From the NCBI GenBank assembly GCA_018262715.1, contig JADFDS010000004.1:35664-99663 (forward strand): a DNA stretch of 64,000 bases, written 5' to 3'. Position 1 is the stretch's first letter. Each line of letters begins with the position of its first letter. The notes under the pieces were generated by a model. It was not told the origin of the DNA. It saw nothing but the letters and a program-made list of their open reading frames with translations, and ran no database searches. This DNA is from Bacteroidota bacterium. Its GTDB lineage: Bacteria > Bacteroidota > Bacteroidia > Bacteroidales > VadinHA17. The position numbers and the translations under genes were made by a program. Positions 8,798-17,029 of this stretch are shown piece by piece.

Positions 8798-10769
8798 TTG
8801 GTTTGCCTGACCAGGTCAGGGTTAATCTGATTTTAAATGTTCTCAATGGCATGGGGTAATTGCGGACGCTCTCAACCGGAATACCAAACAGGTTGTTCAC
8901 CCTCAGGTCAGCCTGGAGTTTTACAGGGCCGACAGGAAAGATGGCTCCCGCGAAAGCTTCGGTCATTATTGAGGAAGGCAGCCACTCGGTGTTGTCAGAT
9001 GTGGTGAAACGCCTGCTCTCCCAGGCAGCCGACAGGCCGGTTCTGAGCCACTCCCTGCCTGCAGTGAGGTTGATATTCGCATGATGAAGCGGCGCATAGA
9101 TAAGCTGGCTTCCGACAGACCTGTCATTTGCGATATCCGAACCGGCAATCACCGAGCGGGTGAAGGCGTAGTTCATCCATCCGTTCAGCTTCCACCGGCC
9201 GGGCGACCTCTGGCCGCCTGCCCGGGCCTCGAGGCCCGATACGTTCACACTGCGGAGATTCACCGCATGCCATAATCCCGACTGTCCGGGGATCCACTGG
9301 ATAAGATCTTCAACCCTTGAGGCATAGATGGAAAGGTCAAGCGTATTGCGGTCGCCTGAAGGCCTGAGCTCTGCAAATGACCATGACAGCTCTCCCCCGG
9401 CCGATGTCTCAGGTTCAAGGTCCGGATTGCCGCCCGGGATCCAGTAAAGATCATTGAAACATGCCAGCTTTGTGTTACGGCTGAGACTCATCTTCAGAAG
9501 ATGCTCTCCGTTGCGCGAGAGCATCCACGATGCCCCTGCAGTGAATTCCGGGGCCACCTTAACCCCTGTGACTGCAACCTGTCTTACCTGGAGCAGGAGA
9601 TTCAGCCGGGGAAGAGGGTTATATCTTACAGCAACGGATGCAGAGAATGCATTCCTTTCTTCCCGGCTTTCAAAGTTGAGCGCCGAAGCCCTCTCATACG
9701 TGTCCCCCGCGTTCAGTACCAACCCGGTCTTCCCGGTCACCCTGTAGCCCAGCCGCATCTTCAGCATTAAAGAAGAAGAGCTGTTGTCACCATTGTTTGA
9801 TGATACCATGTGATAGTACCTGTTGAAGTCATGTGAACCGCCTGCTGTCAGTCCTGCGGTAAGCCGGTCTCCGTCCAGTGAATATTTCATCACCCCCCTG
9901 AAGGATCTGTCGGTCTGTCTCTCTCCAAAATCCTGCTGCACCGTTGTGACAGGCCCCGGCAGCTCACGATCCGCATCGTTAAACCACAGATGAGTGCTTA
10001 CCCGGGAGTTTCCCTTATGGTATGCCAGGTCACCCATTATACCGCCGGACGCAAAGGAGGCATTGCTCCTCCTTTCATGTCTGGTCCCTTCCGGAGCATC
10101 TTTGTTAATGAACCTGAAATCATTGGTGCCCTTCCCGCTCCATGCCCCAAGCCTGCCATAGAACCGCGGACCTCCCAGGGTGAATGAGGCGGAGGAAACC
10201 AACTCCCCGTAGCTGCCTGCACCAAGGCTGACATCAGCCGTCATACCGGTATCGAACTCAGGGTCAGTGGCGAGCTCCACCTTGCCGCCTATGTAACCTG
10301 AGATGTCATCAAGGTCTGAACCGCCGGATGTGATTCTCACGGTTGAAGCCGCCATGAGCGGAATGATTGCAAAATCACTGAAGCCGTTGCCTGGTGAATT
10401 CAGGGGAAGGTCATTCCATGTCACGAGAGTGTGGCTCCCTGACATGCCCCTGACGGAAACAGATGCCAGTCCCTGGTTACCGTTCCGCCTTACAAACAGG
10501 TTACTTGATGATTGCAGCAGAGAGGCAAGGTCACCTCCCTCATGACGGGACAGCAGTTCTGCATCCATCTTCACCACCGTGTAGGGCGACAGGCGTGCGG
10601 AAGCCCTTGCCGTGACCGTGACTGCGGATATGTTCACAGTGTCTTCAATGAAACTGTCCTGTGCTGCAGCCCTGACTGCTACAGTCATAAACAGAAATAG
10701 GGCAGTCGCTGACAGGATCAGGCAACGCACAGAGGCACGGTTAATATAGTCAGATGACCTTTTGACCAT
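8775..10769 (-). CDS. btuB: TonB-dependent outer-membrane cobalamin receptor
   Basis: A 664-residue outer-membrane receptor. After the signal peptide the plug domain begins with a TonB-box-like stretch (ISAVTVTA) and typical plug motifs (SVSVRGMSGSHTLVTWNDL, then DLDDISGYIGGKVEL). A 22-strand-type barrel ends in an aromatic/charged C-terminal strand. It moves corrinoid across the outer membrane using TonB energy. I chose ATG 10769: the only longer start is a TTG at 10796 that lies against the riboswitch. An AGGAG (10788-10792) sits about 18 nt ahead. It heads the operon and is directly controlled by the cobalamin riboswitch, which supports the substrate. Confidence 0.92.
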   Translation of the reverse strand: MVKRSSDYINRASVRCLILSATALFLFMTVAVRAAAQDSFIEDTVNISAVTVTARASARLSPYTVVKMDAELLSRHEGGDLASLLQSSSNLFVRRNGNQGLASVSVRGMSGSHTLVTWNDLPLNSPGNGFSDFAIIPLMAASTVRITSGGSDLDDISGYIGGKVELATDPEFDTGMTADVSLGAGSYGELVSSASFTLGGPRFYGRLGAWSGKGTNDFRFINKDAPEGTRHERRSNASFASGGIMGDLAYHKGNSRVSTHLWFNDADRELPGPVTTVQQDFGERQTDRSFRGVMKYSLDGDRLTAGLTAGGSHDFNRYYHMVSSNNGDNSSSSLMLKMRLGYRVTGKTGLVLNAGDTYERASALNFESREERNAFSASVAVRYNPLPRLNLLLQVRQVAVTGVKVAPEFTAGASWMLSRNGEHLLKMSLSRNTKLACFNDLYWIPGGNPDLEPETSAGGELSWSFAELRPSGDRNTLDLSIYASRVEDLIQWIPGQSGLWHAVNLRSVNVSGLEARAGGQRSPGRWKLNGWMNYAFTRSVIAGSDIANDRSVGSQLIYAPLHHANINLTAGREWLRTGLSAAWESRRFTTSDNTEWLPSSIMTEAFAGAIFPVGPVKLQADLRVNNLFGIPVESVRNYPMPLRTFKIRLTLTWSGKPNENENVL

Positions 10770-10803
10770 CACTTTTGTTCCCGAAAGCTCCTTCAACAGG
10801 AAA

Positions 10804-10992
10804 CATCTGGCAGGTCTTCTGACTCATCCCTACTCACCGGGCCTTCCCATCCGCCAAATGGCGGACAGTGGCAAGGATTCCGGCTGTAATGATCCGCCGA
10901 CAGGCGGAACGGGCTTCACAGCAGCGGGTACTGTCCCTGATTCTGACAGGGTTCCCTTTTCACTGCCGGGACCTACCGGCAGCACCAGAATG
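10804..10992 (-). promoter_or_regulatory. Cobalamin riboswitch (AdoCbl-type aptamer)
   Basis: Read on the minus strand, the segment carries the conserved parts of the cobalamin aptamer in order: GGTGC after the first stem strand, AAAAGGGAAC, a CCGCTGCTGTGA block, CCACTG, TGGGAAGG and the B12 box GAGTCAGAAGACCTGCC (10809-10825). The closing stem can form between 10985-10992 and 10804-10810. Two GC-rich variable hairpins lie inside. Just downstream, TCCT-GTTGA-AGGA can form a hairpin that hides the AGGAG at 10788-10792, so control is probably translational: bound cobalamin would repress btuB and the genes after it. Confidence 0.93.
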
Positions 10993-10995
10993 GTA

Positions 10996-11003
10996 CAAAG
11001 GTA
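10996..11003 (-). promoter_or_regulatory. -7 box of the cobalamin operon promoter
   Basis: On the minus strand this reads TACCTTTG, a full match to the Bacteroidota TAnnTTTG -7 box. Transcription would start near 10989, exactly at the beginning of the riboswitch aptamer. The -33 element is weak. Confidence 0.6.
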
Positions 11004-11059
11004 ATGATTGGAAGGGTTAATCGCCCCTGAAAATTATCAACAATGTGATGCAGGACTGT

Positions 11060-13252
11060 TCATTTCATTACGAACCTAAGTTCACCACCTGCTGTTATCT
11101 CCTTCCAGGTGATGTAGTTACGGTCAAGCTTCTCACCGTTCAGGAAACAGGCCGAAACATTTACCGTTCCTGGTGAATTGCCTTCGGAGACGACAGTGAA
11201 TGTCTTTCCCCCGGGAAGTGAAATGGCGGCCTTGTCAAGAACCGGACTGCCGAGGATGAACTTTCCGTCAGCGGGATTGGCAGGATAGAATCCCATGGCT
11301 GAGAAGACATACCATGCTGACATCTGTCCGCAGTCCTCGTTCCCGCATATGCCGTCCTTTTTGTCAGTGTACATCTCCGCCATGATGCGCCGCACCATTG
11401 ACTCTGTCTTCTCCGGTGCGCCGGCCATGGAGAAAAGGTAAGCAATGTGGTGCGAAGGCTCATTGCCGTGGGCATACTGCCCGATGAGTCCGCTGATGTC
11501 AGGCGATGAATTCTCTCCCTTAACCTCCTCGGTCACCATGAAGAGTGAATCAAGCCGCCGGAGGAACATCTCCCTGCTCCCGAAAAGCGATACAAGGCCG
11601 TCAACATCATGAGGCGCAAGCCATGTGTACTGCCACCCGTTTCCCTCGGTGAAGTCGGACCGGGTGTGATGCGAATAGAGCGGATCGTAGTCGGGCCTCC
11701 AGCTCCCATTACTCATCCGGCCCCTTACAAAAAAGATGGTTGTGTCAAAGAGGTTCCGGTAGTTGTGCGACCGCCTCAGATACTCAGCCGCCAGTTCAGG
11801 TTTCCCGAGGTCGGAGGCCATCTGTGAGATGCACCAGTCATCGATGGCATATTCCATTGTCTTTGCAACCGACTCATTCTCAAGTTCAGAAGGAATATAC
11901 CCGAAGTTACGGTAGTGATTAAGACCCCTGAAATCCAGGGATGCTGACTCTAATGCAGCCTCAAGTGCCTCCGGGTAGTCAAATCCCTGAAATTTCTTGT
12001 GCACGGCATCGGCAATGACAGGCACTGCATGATACCCGATCATGCAGTCGGTCTCATTTCCGGCGAGTGACCAGACAGGCAGCTTTCCCTGCTGCTTCCT
12101 GATATTGAGCATGGTGTTGACAAAATCAGGCACCATATCCGGAGCGGTGAGGGTGAACAGCGGGTGTGCGGCACGATAGGTATCCCACAGTGAAAAGACC
12201 GTATAATTGGTGAATCCGTCCGCATTGTGTATTTCCCTGTCTGTTCCCCGGTACCTGCCGTCGGCATCGGTGTATAGATTCGGTGCAATCATTGTATGAT
12301 ACAGGGCGGTGTAGAAGACCTTAAGAAGTGAACTGTCAGCTGATTCGGCACTGATAATGCCGAGCCTCTTCTGCCATGCCTGCTGTGCTGCAGCAGCGGT
12401 ACCATCGAAGTCCCATCCGGGAACTTCAGCGGCAAGGTTGCCTGCAGCGCCCGCCTCGTCAACGGCAGAGATGCCCGTTTTAATTATAAGCTCCTCACCC
12501 TCCTTCATCTTAAAATCAAGGATGCATGCTATGTTCCTGCCCTCTGCCCTGTCACCCGCGGCAACCGCTCCGGCGTTGAGCATTGTAACCGAGGCGGGCG
12601 CCTTTGAAAAATTTGAAGAGAAGAACAGATACTGTTTCTCAGCCCATCCTGCAGAGATGCGCCTGCCGCTGAGAACAGTGCCGTCCCATGCCAGCAGGCA
12701 ATCGACGGGGCGGTCCCAGTTGACGGCAAAACCCAGGTCTGCAAGCACATGCATGGTTCCTCCAGTAACAGCTGTATATCTTTGCAAACCGCACCGTGGT
12801 GTGGCGGTGAGTTCGGCGTTAACCCCCGGAGCAAGAGCCACGGCATAGTATCCCGGTCTTGATTGCTCGGCATCATGAGAGAACCAGACCCTGTTGAGCT
12901 TTGCCAGAGAGGCACTGCTGTCAGGCAGTGAAAGATTGAATCCCTCCATGGACGGCAGAAACAGGATATCACACAGGTCGCCGATACCGGTGCCGCTGAG
13001 ATGAGTATGACTGAATCCGGCAATCACCGTGTCAGAGTAGTTGTATCCCGAACACCAGTCCCATCCTGAGGTTCCGTTGTCAGGACTGACCTGCACCATT
13101 CCGAAAGGGGTAGTGGCCCCCGGGAATACATGACCGTGGGCGGCAGTGCCTATAAACGGATCAACCAGAGCGGTCAGGTCATCCTGTCTGGGCGCTGAAC
13201 ATGACGAGGCTGCAAGAACAGCAGCCACAACGAGAAAGCTGATTTTATTCAT
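11060..13252 (-). CDS. GH92 family alpha-mannosidase lipoprotein
   Basis: A 730-residue exported exo-alpha-mannosidase of glycoside hydrolase family 92. A lipoprotein signal ends in ASSC (Cys18). The N-terminal beta-sandwich opens with the GH92 block VDPFIGTAAHGHVFPGAT. The (alpha/alpha)6 domain carries SLWDTYRAAHPL, GNEDCGQMSAWYVFSAMG with the catalytic-type Glu, and GSPVLDKAAI. Length is typical. Such enzymes are Ca-dependent and trim alpha-mannosides from N-glycans or yeast mannan; the linkage cannot be told. It follows the transglutaminase-fold gene with a 6-nt gap, last in a three-gene operon headed by a LacI regulator. There is no SusCD pair beside it. Confidence 0.93.
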   Translation of the reverse strand: MNKISFLVVAAVLAASSCSAPRQDDLTALVDPFIGTAAHGHVFPGATTPFGMVQVSPDNGTSGWDWCSGYNYSDTVIAGFSHTHLSGTGIGDLCDILFLPSMEGFNLSLPDSSASLAKLNRVWFSHDAEQSRPGYYAVALAPGVNAELTATPRCGLQRYTAVTGGTMHVLADLGFAVNWDRPVDCLLAWDGTVLSGRRISAGWAEKQYLFFSSNFSKAPASVTMLNAGAVAAGDRAEGRNIACILDFKMKEGEELIIKTGISAVDEAGAAGNLAAEVPGWDFDGTAAAAQQAWQKRLGIISAESADSSLLKVFYTALYHTMIAPNLYTDADGRYRGTDREIHNADGFTNYTVFSLWDTYRAAHPLFTLTAPDMVPDFVNTMLNIRKQQGKLPVWSLAGNETDCMIGYHAVPVIADAVHKKFQGFDYPEALEAALESASLDFRGLNHYRNFGYIPSELENESVAKTMEYAIDDWCISQMASDLGKPELAAEYLRRSHNYRNLFDTTIFFVRGRMSNGSWRPDYDPLYSHHTRSDFTEGNGWQYTWLAPHDVDGLVSLFGSREMFLRRLDSLFMVTEEVKGENSSPDISGLIGQYAHGNEPSHHIAYLFSMAGAPEKTESMVRRIMAEMYTDKKDGICGNEDCGQMSAWYVFSAMGFYPANPADGKFILGSPVLDKAAISLPGGKTFTVVSEGNSPGTVNVSACFLNGEKLDRNYITWKEITAGGELRFVMK

Positions 13253-13258
13253 GATAAA

Positions 13259-15883
13259 TTATTCTCTGATCTTCTTCAATATCTGCTGGCCTGTACCTAT
13301 CCTGTATCCTTCCGAAGAAAAGAGCACCTCTCCCCCGCTGTCACAGTACAGCACCACGGGTAATGACCTCTCACGGGATATGTTCCCGGACAGAGACTGC
13401 AACAGCCCAAGCCCCGGGTCAGTTGCAAAAAGAGCATTCTCAGGCGCTCCGGTGACTGACTCCCGGGTAATCTGTCCTGGGGTTCTCTCCGGGTCAGTAA
13501 GAAATACAAAAGATCCGCCCCATCTGTCAAACTCTTTCTTCAGTCCGGGAAGGTCATTCAGCAGATGGCGGGTGGGTTCCCTTCCCGGTTCCATCCAGAT
13601 CAGGACAAGACCCTTCCCTGCGAGGGAACCGAGGGTTACACTTTCACCGGTGAATGTTTTCACCGAGGTTGTGAGGTTTATCTTCCCGCTCTTCACAGGG
13701 ATCTCCGGAAGATCCCTTGGGGTAATGGTCAGTTGCTGTTCGTCTCCGGCCTTCAGTTCAAGTAACGAGACCGAAGCAAGAACGTTTCCGTTCTCATCCC
13801 TGTTTCCCGTAGTGAGCATATAAATACCCGGATCGAGCGGAATTTTAACTGGCATGTCGCTGAGCTTTGTTCCGTATCCGTAATCAAGGGTATTGAATCT
13901 TCCGTTTTCAATCCTGGCAAGTGTGAAGTGGACATGATATTCCGGTTCCTGATTCATCCTGCTGCCATGGCCGGGAACAAAAGTCAGGAAGCCGGGTGTC
14001 CCCGAGGGTCGGTTATCACCGGTGAACCATACGTCATGCCATTCTCCGGCACTATGATATTGCGGTCTTCCGGTTCCCGGCGCAAAGCGTGAAGGTACGC
14101 CGGCGTTCCTGCACAGTGCAATGAAGAAGATGTCCCGTGAATGGCTGTCAGCCATCCGCATTCTGAGCACAGCGCCAGGGATGATTGGCACTGAATAGTG
14201 GTTCTCAATGTTCGTAATGGTGATGGAAGTGTCAATCCAGGCCGCTGCTGCAGCAGGGTCACTGATGAATGATGCGGTCAGTTCGCCGGGCAGTGCTTTA
14301 AGCTGGCTCCTGAAAGGTGACAGAAGTTCATCTGATATCCTGGGCGAGAGAACATAGCTGTCATACAGTGCTATGTCACTCCCGGGAGCCGGATCAGGAG
14401 CGTTGTCAAGATGATCGGCAAGCACCGATGCAGGAGTGTCACGCAAATCCTTTTCCGAAATATTTTCAAGTATGCGGAGCGCCAGCCCGGCCTTTTCACC
14501 GGCACCGGAAATAAATCCGGCAATAGCTCTGTAGTTGCCCATTGATGTCCTGAGTATTTTGCTGACCGCATCGGATGGCAAACCTGTATTGCGGGCAATC
14601 TCATCAGTACTGACACCGGCAAGCCAGGAGCTGATATATGCATTCCTTACGCTGTCTCCCCTGTGGTTAAGTGCATTATTCATCTGAACCAGGGCGGGAT
14701 CAATGCCGGGGAAGGGCTCAGGCACCTCAGGCACTATAATGTCAAGAGGAAGGGTTTCCTCAATTGCCTCCGGAGGAAAGATGGCCACATGCACAAGCGT
14801 GTCCTCGGGTGAAGCGAGGGAGAATCCGTATCTGTCGCCGTCATCAGCCCATACAAGCAATGTTCCGTAACCCGTCGTCAGGCTGCACCTGCCGTTTCTG
14901 TCGCTCTGAAGTCTTGTCAGGGGATAAAACTCGGCGTAGTTGTAGAGCATGTATCCGACCATTGCTCCGGGCACAGGAACTGTATTTCCGTCAGTGACCC
15001 GTATATTCAGTTCTTTTGTCTCAGCATACCTGCCGAGGGTATTAATTTCAGAAAAAAGCGTTTCCTTCCTGATCACCTTCTCACTGCCATCATACCTGCC
15101 AAATGCTTTGGTATGCACAAGCATTGCCCTTCGCGCAGGTTCGGTGAACCAACCCCTGTCAGGAACAGGCTCCGGCTCGCAGGCGCCAAGGTAATGCCAT
15201 GTACCGTCAACCCAGAACTCCACCCAGGCATGATTGTCATCGGTATGGGCCCACCTGGGGGTGTAGACCTGGCGGGCAGGGATACCCACGGCCCGTAATG
15301 CTGATACGGTGAAGGTAGATTCCTCCCCGCATCTGCCACGGGCTGAAAGCATTGTGGCAAGAGGCGCCGAGGTGCGGGAGTCGGCTGCCTGGTAGGCTAC
15401 CTTCTCATGACACCAGCGGTTGACCTCAAGGGCAGCCTCCATTGCGGTCAGTCCGCTGACACGCTCCTTAAGCTCTGCGTAACAGCTAATCCTGAAGTGG
15501 TCAGGATTTTCATTATTGACTCTCGGGGGGAGCACAAAATTAAGGAAAATGCCCGGCGGAACATTGCCGCCCCAGGGCATCTCACTCCGCGCACGGAGGG
15601 CAGCTGCCGCATTCTCAAACAGGTAACCGGGCTCATAAACGGCCAGGTCGCTCAGTGGCATGTATGAAAGCAGAAAGGTGACTGCTTCACGCAGCGCTGT
15701 CCTGCTGACAGTATCAGTCATGCCAAAGAGGTCAGGGCGTACCGGAGAGTACACCGCTGACCTGGCAAGATAATCATCAGTAATCGCCCTTCGCAGTGCT
15801 TTATCCTCAATAAGATGTCCGCTGCTGCAGGAAAGCAGCACTGCCAGCGACAATAAAGCCGGCAGCCTGATGATTCGTGTCAT
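13259..15883 (-). CDS. Transglutaminase-fold lipoprotein with thioredoxin-like C-terminal domain
   Basis: An 874-residue exported lipoprotein (lipobox LLSC, Cys19). Residues about 130-260 form a transglutaminase-like cysteine hydrolase domain with Cys185 in ARGRCGEE and His218 in DDNHAWVEF. The usual third residue (Asp) is not at its place; the segment reads WHYLGACEPEP, so a Glu may serve. Beta-rich and helical segments follow. The last 140 residues look like a thioredoxin/AhpC fold (LVLIWMEPGREP) without a CXXC pair, so it is not redox active. Bacterial members act as proteases or, in the PNGase branch, on glycopeptides. Operon with LacI (6-nt gap) and GH92 suggests glycoprotein breakdown; this is inference. 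Confidence 0.85.
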   Translation of the reverse strand: MTRIIRLPALLSLAVLLSCSSGHLIEDKALRRAITDDYLARSAVYSPVRPDLFGMTDTVSRTALREAVTFLLSYMPLSDLAVYEPGYLFENAAAALRARSEMPWGGNVPPGIFLNFVLPPRVNNENPDHFRISCYAELKERVSGLTAMEAALEVNRWCHEKVAYQAADSRTSAPLATMLSARGRCGEESTFTVSALRAVGIPARQVYTPRWAHTDDNHAWVEFWVDGTWHYLGACEPEPVPDRGWFTEPARRAMLVHTKAFGRYDGSEKVIRKETLFSEINTLGRYAETKELNIRVTDGNTVPVPGAMVGYMLYNYAEFYPLTRLQSDRNGRCSLTTGYGTLLVWADDGDRYGFSLASPEDTLVHVAIFPPEAIEETLPLDIIVPEVPEPFPGIDPALVQMNNALNHRGDSVRNAYISSWLAGVSTDEIARNTGLPSDAVSKILRTSMGNYRAIAGFISGAGEKAGLALRILENISEKDLRDTPASVLADHLDNAPDPAPGSDIALYDSYVLSPRISDELLSPFRSQLKALPGELTASFISDPAAAAAWIDTSITITNIENHYSVPIIPGAVLRMRMADSHSRDIFFIALCRNAGVPSRFAPGTGRPQYHSAGEWHDVWFTGDNRPSGTPGFLTFVPGHGSRMNQEPEYHVHFTLARIENGRFNTLDYGYGTKLSDMPVKIPLDPGIYMLTTGNRDENGNVLASVSLLELKAGDEQQLTITPRDLPEIPVKSGKINLTTSVKTFTGESVTLGSLAGKGLVLIWMEPGREPTRHLLNDLPGLKKEFDRWGGSFVFLTDPERTPGQITRESVTGAPENALFATDPGLGLLQSLSGNISRERSLPVVLYCDSGGEVLFSSEGYRIGTGQQILKKIRE

Positions 15884-15889
15884 TATGGA

Positions 15890-16930
15890 TTATTTTAAAT
15901 AAGAGCCGCAACTGCTCCTGACAAGCAATTCAGGAGACATATTGACCTGACGCTTATATTTGCTTTTACCCTGGTTTTTAACCTCTGACCAGATGATGTT
16001 TGCCACCTTGAGCGACATGGCCGGAAGAGGCCTGCGCAGCCTGGTGACGGGAGTGGTCAGAAGGTCGAAGCCAATGCCGTCTTCCATCGATACCAGCGCC
16101 ACATCCTGAGGTATGCGGATGTTCTTTTCCTGCAGTGCAAGGTAAAGCGGGAAGACCAGTGCCGAGTTGAGGACAATGATCGCGTCGCTCCTGTGAGGCG
16201 GCCTCAGGAAATTTTCTATGGCCTGGAAGTCAAACTTCTCCCCTGCTTTGGGCAGCCCTGCCACGGTGAAGTGGACAGAATCAAAGTTCTTGGATTTCTT
16301 TGTTGAATTTCTGAGCTCCTCAAGCATCTCCTTATCATATAAGGCAGTGTCCTCTCCCGAGACGATCAGCAGATTCTTCAGCCCCAGCGAGGTAAGATGC
16401 TGTGTCATCACCGCAGCGCCTGCAATACGGTCAGTGCAGACGGTGTTAAGCCGCATCCTCTTTATACTCTTCTCCAGCAGAACTATCGGATAGGAGTCCC
16501 TGTTCAGAGCCCTGACAACGCTGTCATCGGCAGCATTTCCCACCAGGATCATACCGCTGAAGAACTTCTTCAGCGAGGTGGTGAGTCTGTTGAAGCGCAT
16601 ATCATCCGGATCTCTTGTGAATACTGAAAAACCAAGCCCGATACTTGAGAAAGCCTTTTGCAGGTAAGGAGTGATCTCATAGATGAACGGATCATTCATT
16701 GAGGGCACCACCATACCGATAATCCCGGGCTTCTCCTCAGCCGGTGCAGGTTCCCCCTTTTCTGCAACAGCATTGAAATAACCCATCTGTCTCGCTACCG
16801 CGAGAACCCTCTCCTGTGTCTCTTTCTTGATTCCGTGCTGATCAGCCTTGCTGTTCAGCACCAATGATACCAACGTGCCTGAAAGACCTAGTCTTGCGGC
16901 AATGTCTTTGTTTTTAACCTTTTTCCCCAT
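15890..16930 (-). CDS. LacI-family transcriptional regulator
   Basis: A 346-residue regulator. The N-terminal LacI helix-turn-helix is clear (NKDIAARLGLSGTLVSLVLN, residues 7-26, then the hinge helix). A periplasmic-binding-like sensor domain follows, with GIIGMVVPSMNDPFIYEI and DVALVSMEDGIGFDLLTTPV segments. It should bind a small sugar or sugar phosphate and control its own operon with the transglutaminase-fold and GH92 genes downstream (6-nt gaps). A TAATTTTG -7 box and a palindrome ATGCTTTAGAGCAT lie upstream, the latter a possible operator. The start ATG 16930 gives the standard N-terminus. Confidence 0.92.
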   Translation of the reverse strand: MGKKVKNKDIAARLGLSGTLVSLVLNSKADQHGIKKETQERVLAVARQMGYFNAVAEKGEPAPAEEKPGIIGMVVPSMNDPFIYEITPYLQKAFSSIGLGFSVFTRDPDDMRFNRLTTSLKKFFSGMILVGNAADDSVVRALNRDSYPIVLLEKSIKRMRLNTVCTDRIAGAAVMTQHLTSLGLKNLLIVSGEDTALYDKEMLEELRNSTKKSKNFDSVHFTVAGLPKAGEKFDFQAIENFLRPPHRSDAIIVLNSALVFPLYLALQEKNIRIPQDVALVSMEDGIGFDLLTTPVTRLRRPLPAMSLKVANIIWSEVKNQGKSKYKRQVNMSPELLVRSSCGSYLK

Positions 16931-16949
16931 TTCATTTAAAATTAAAGCT

Positions 16950-16992
16950 CAAAATTAGCCTTATATTTTTAGAAATGGATGCTTTAGAGCAT
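16950..16992 (-). promoter_or_regulatory. Promoter and possible operator of the LacI operon
   Basis: On the minus strand 16957-16950 reads TAATTTTG, a Bacteroidota -7 box about 20 nt before the lacI-family ATG. At 16979-16992 lies a 14-nt near-palindrome (ATGCT-TTAG-AGCAT), at the distance of the -33 region, where a repressor would block the polymerase. The operator role is inference. Confidence 0.45.
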
Positions 16993-17029
16993 ATTTGTTA
17001 AAAAAAATGTTCAAAAGCAATGTTTGCCG

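Noticed and set aside
9454..9770. Two plus-strand open frames inside btuB
   Set aside because: They lie fully antisense to conserved barrel sequence and have no start signals.
10762..11004. Open frame on the plus strand opposite the start of the btuB operon
   Set aside because: It lies across the cobalamin riboswitch on the opposite strand and has no protein-like pattern; the RNA explains the sequence.
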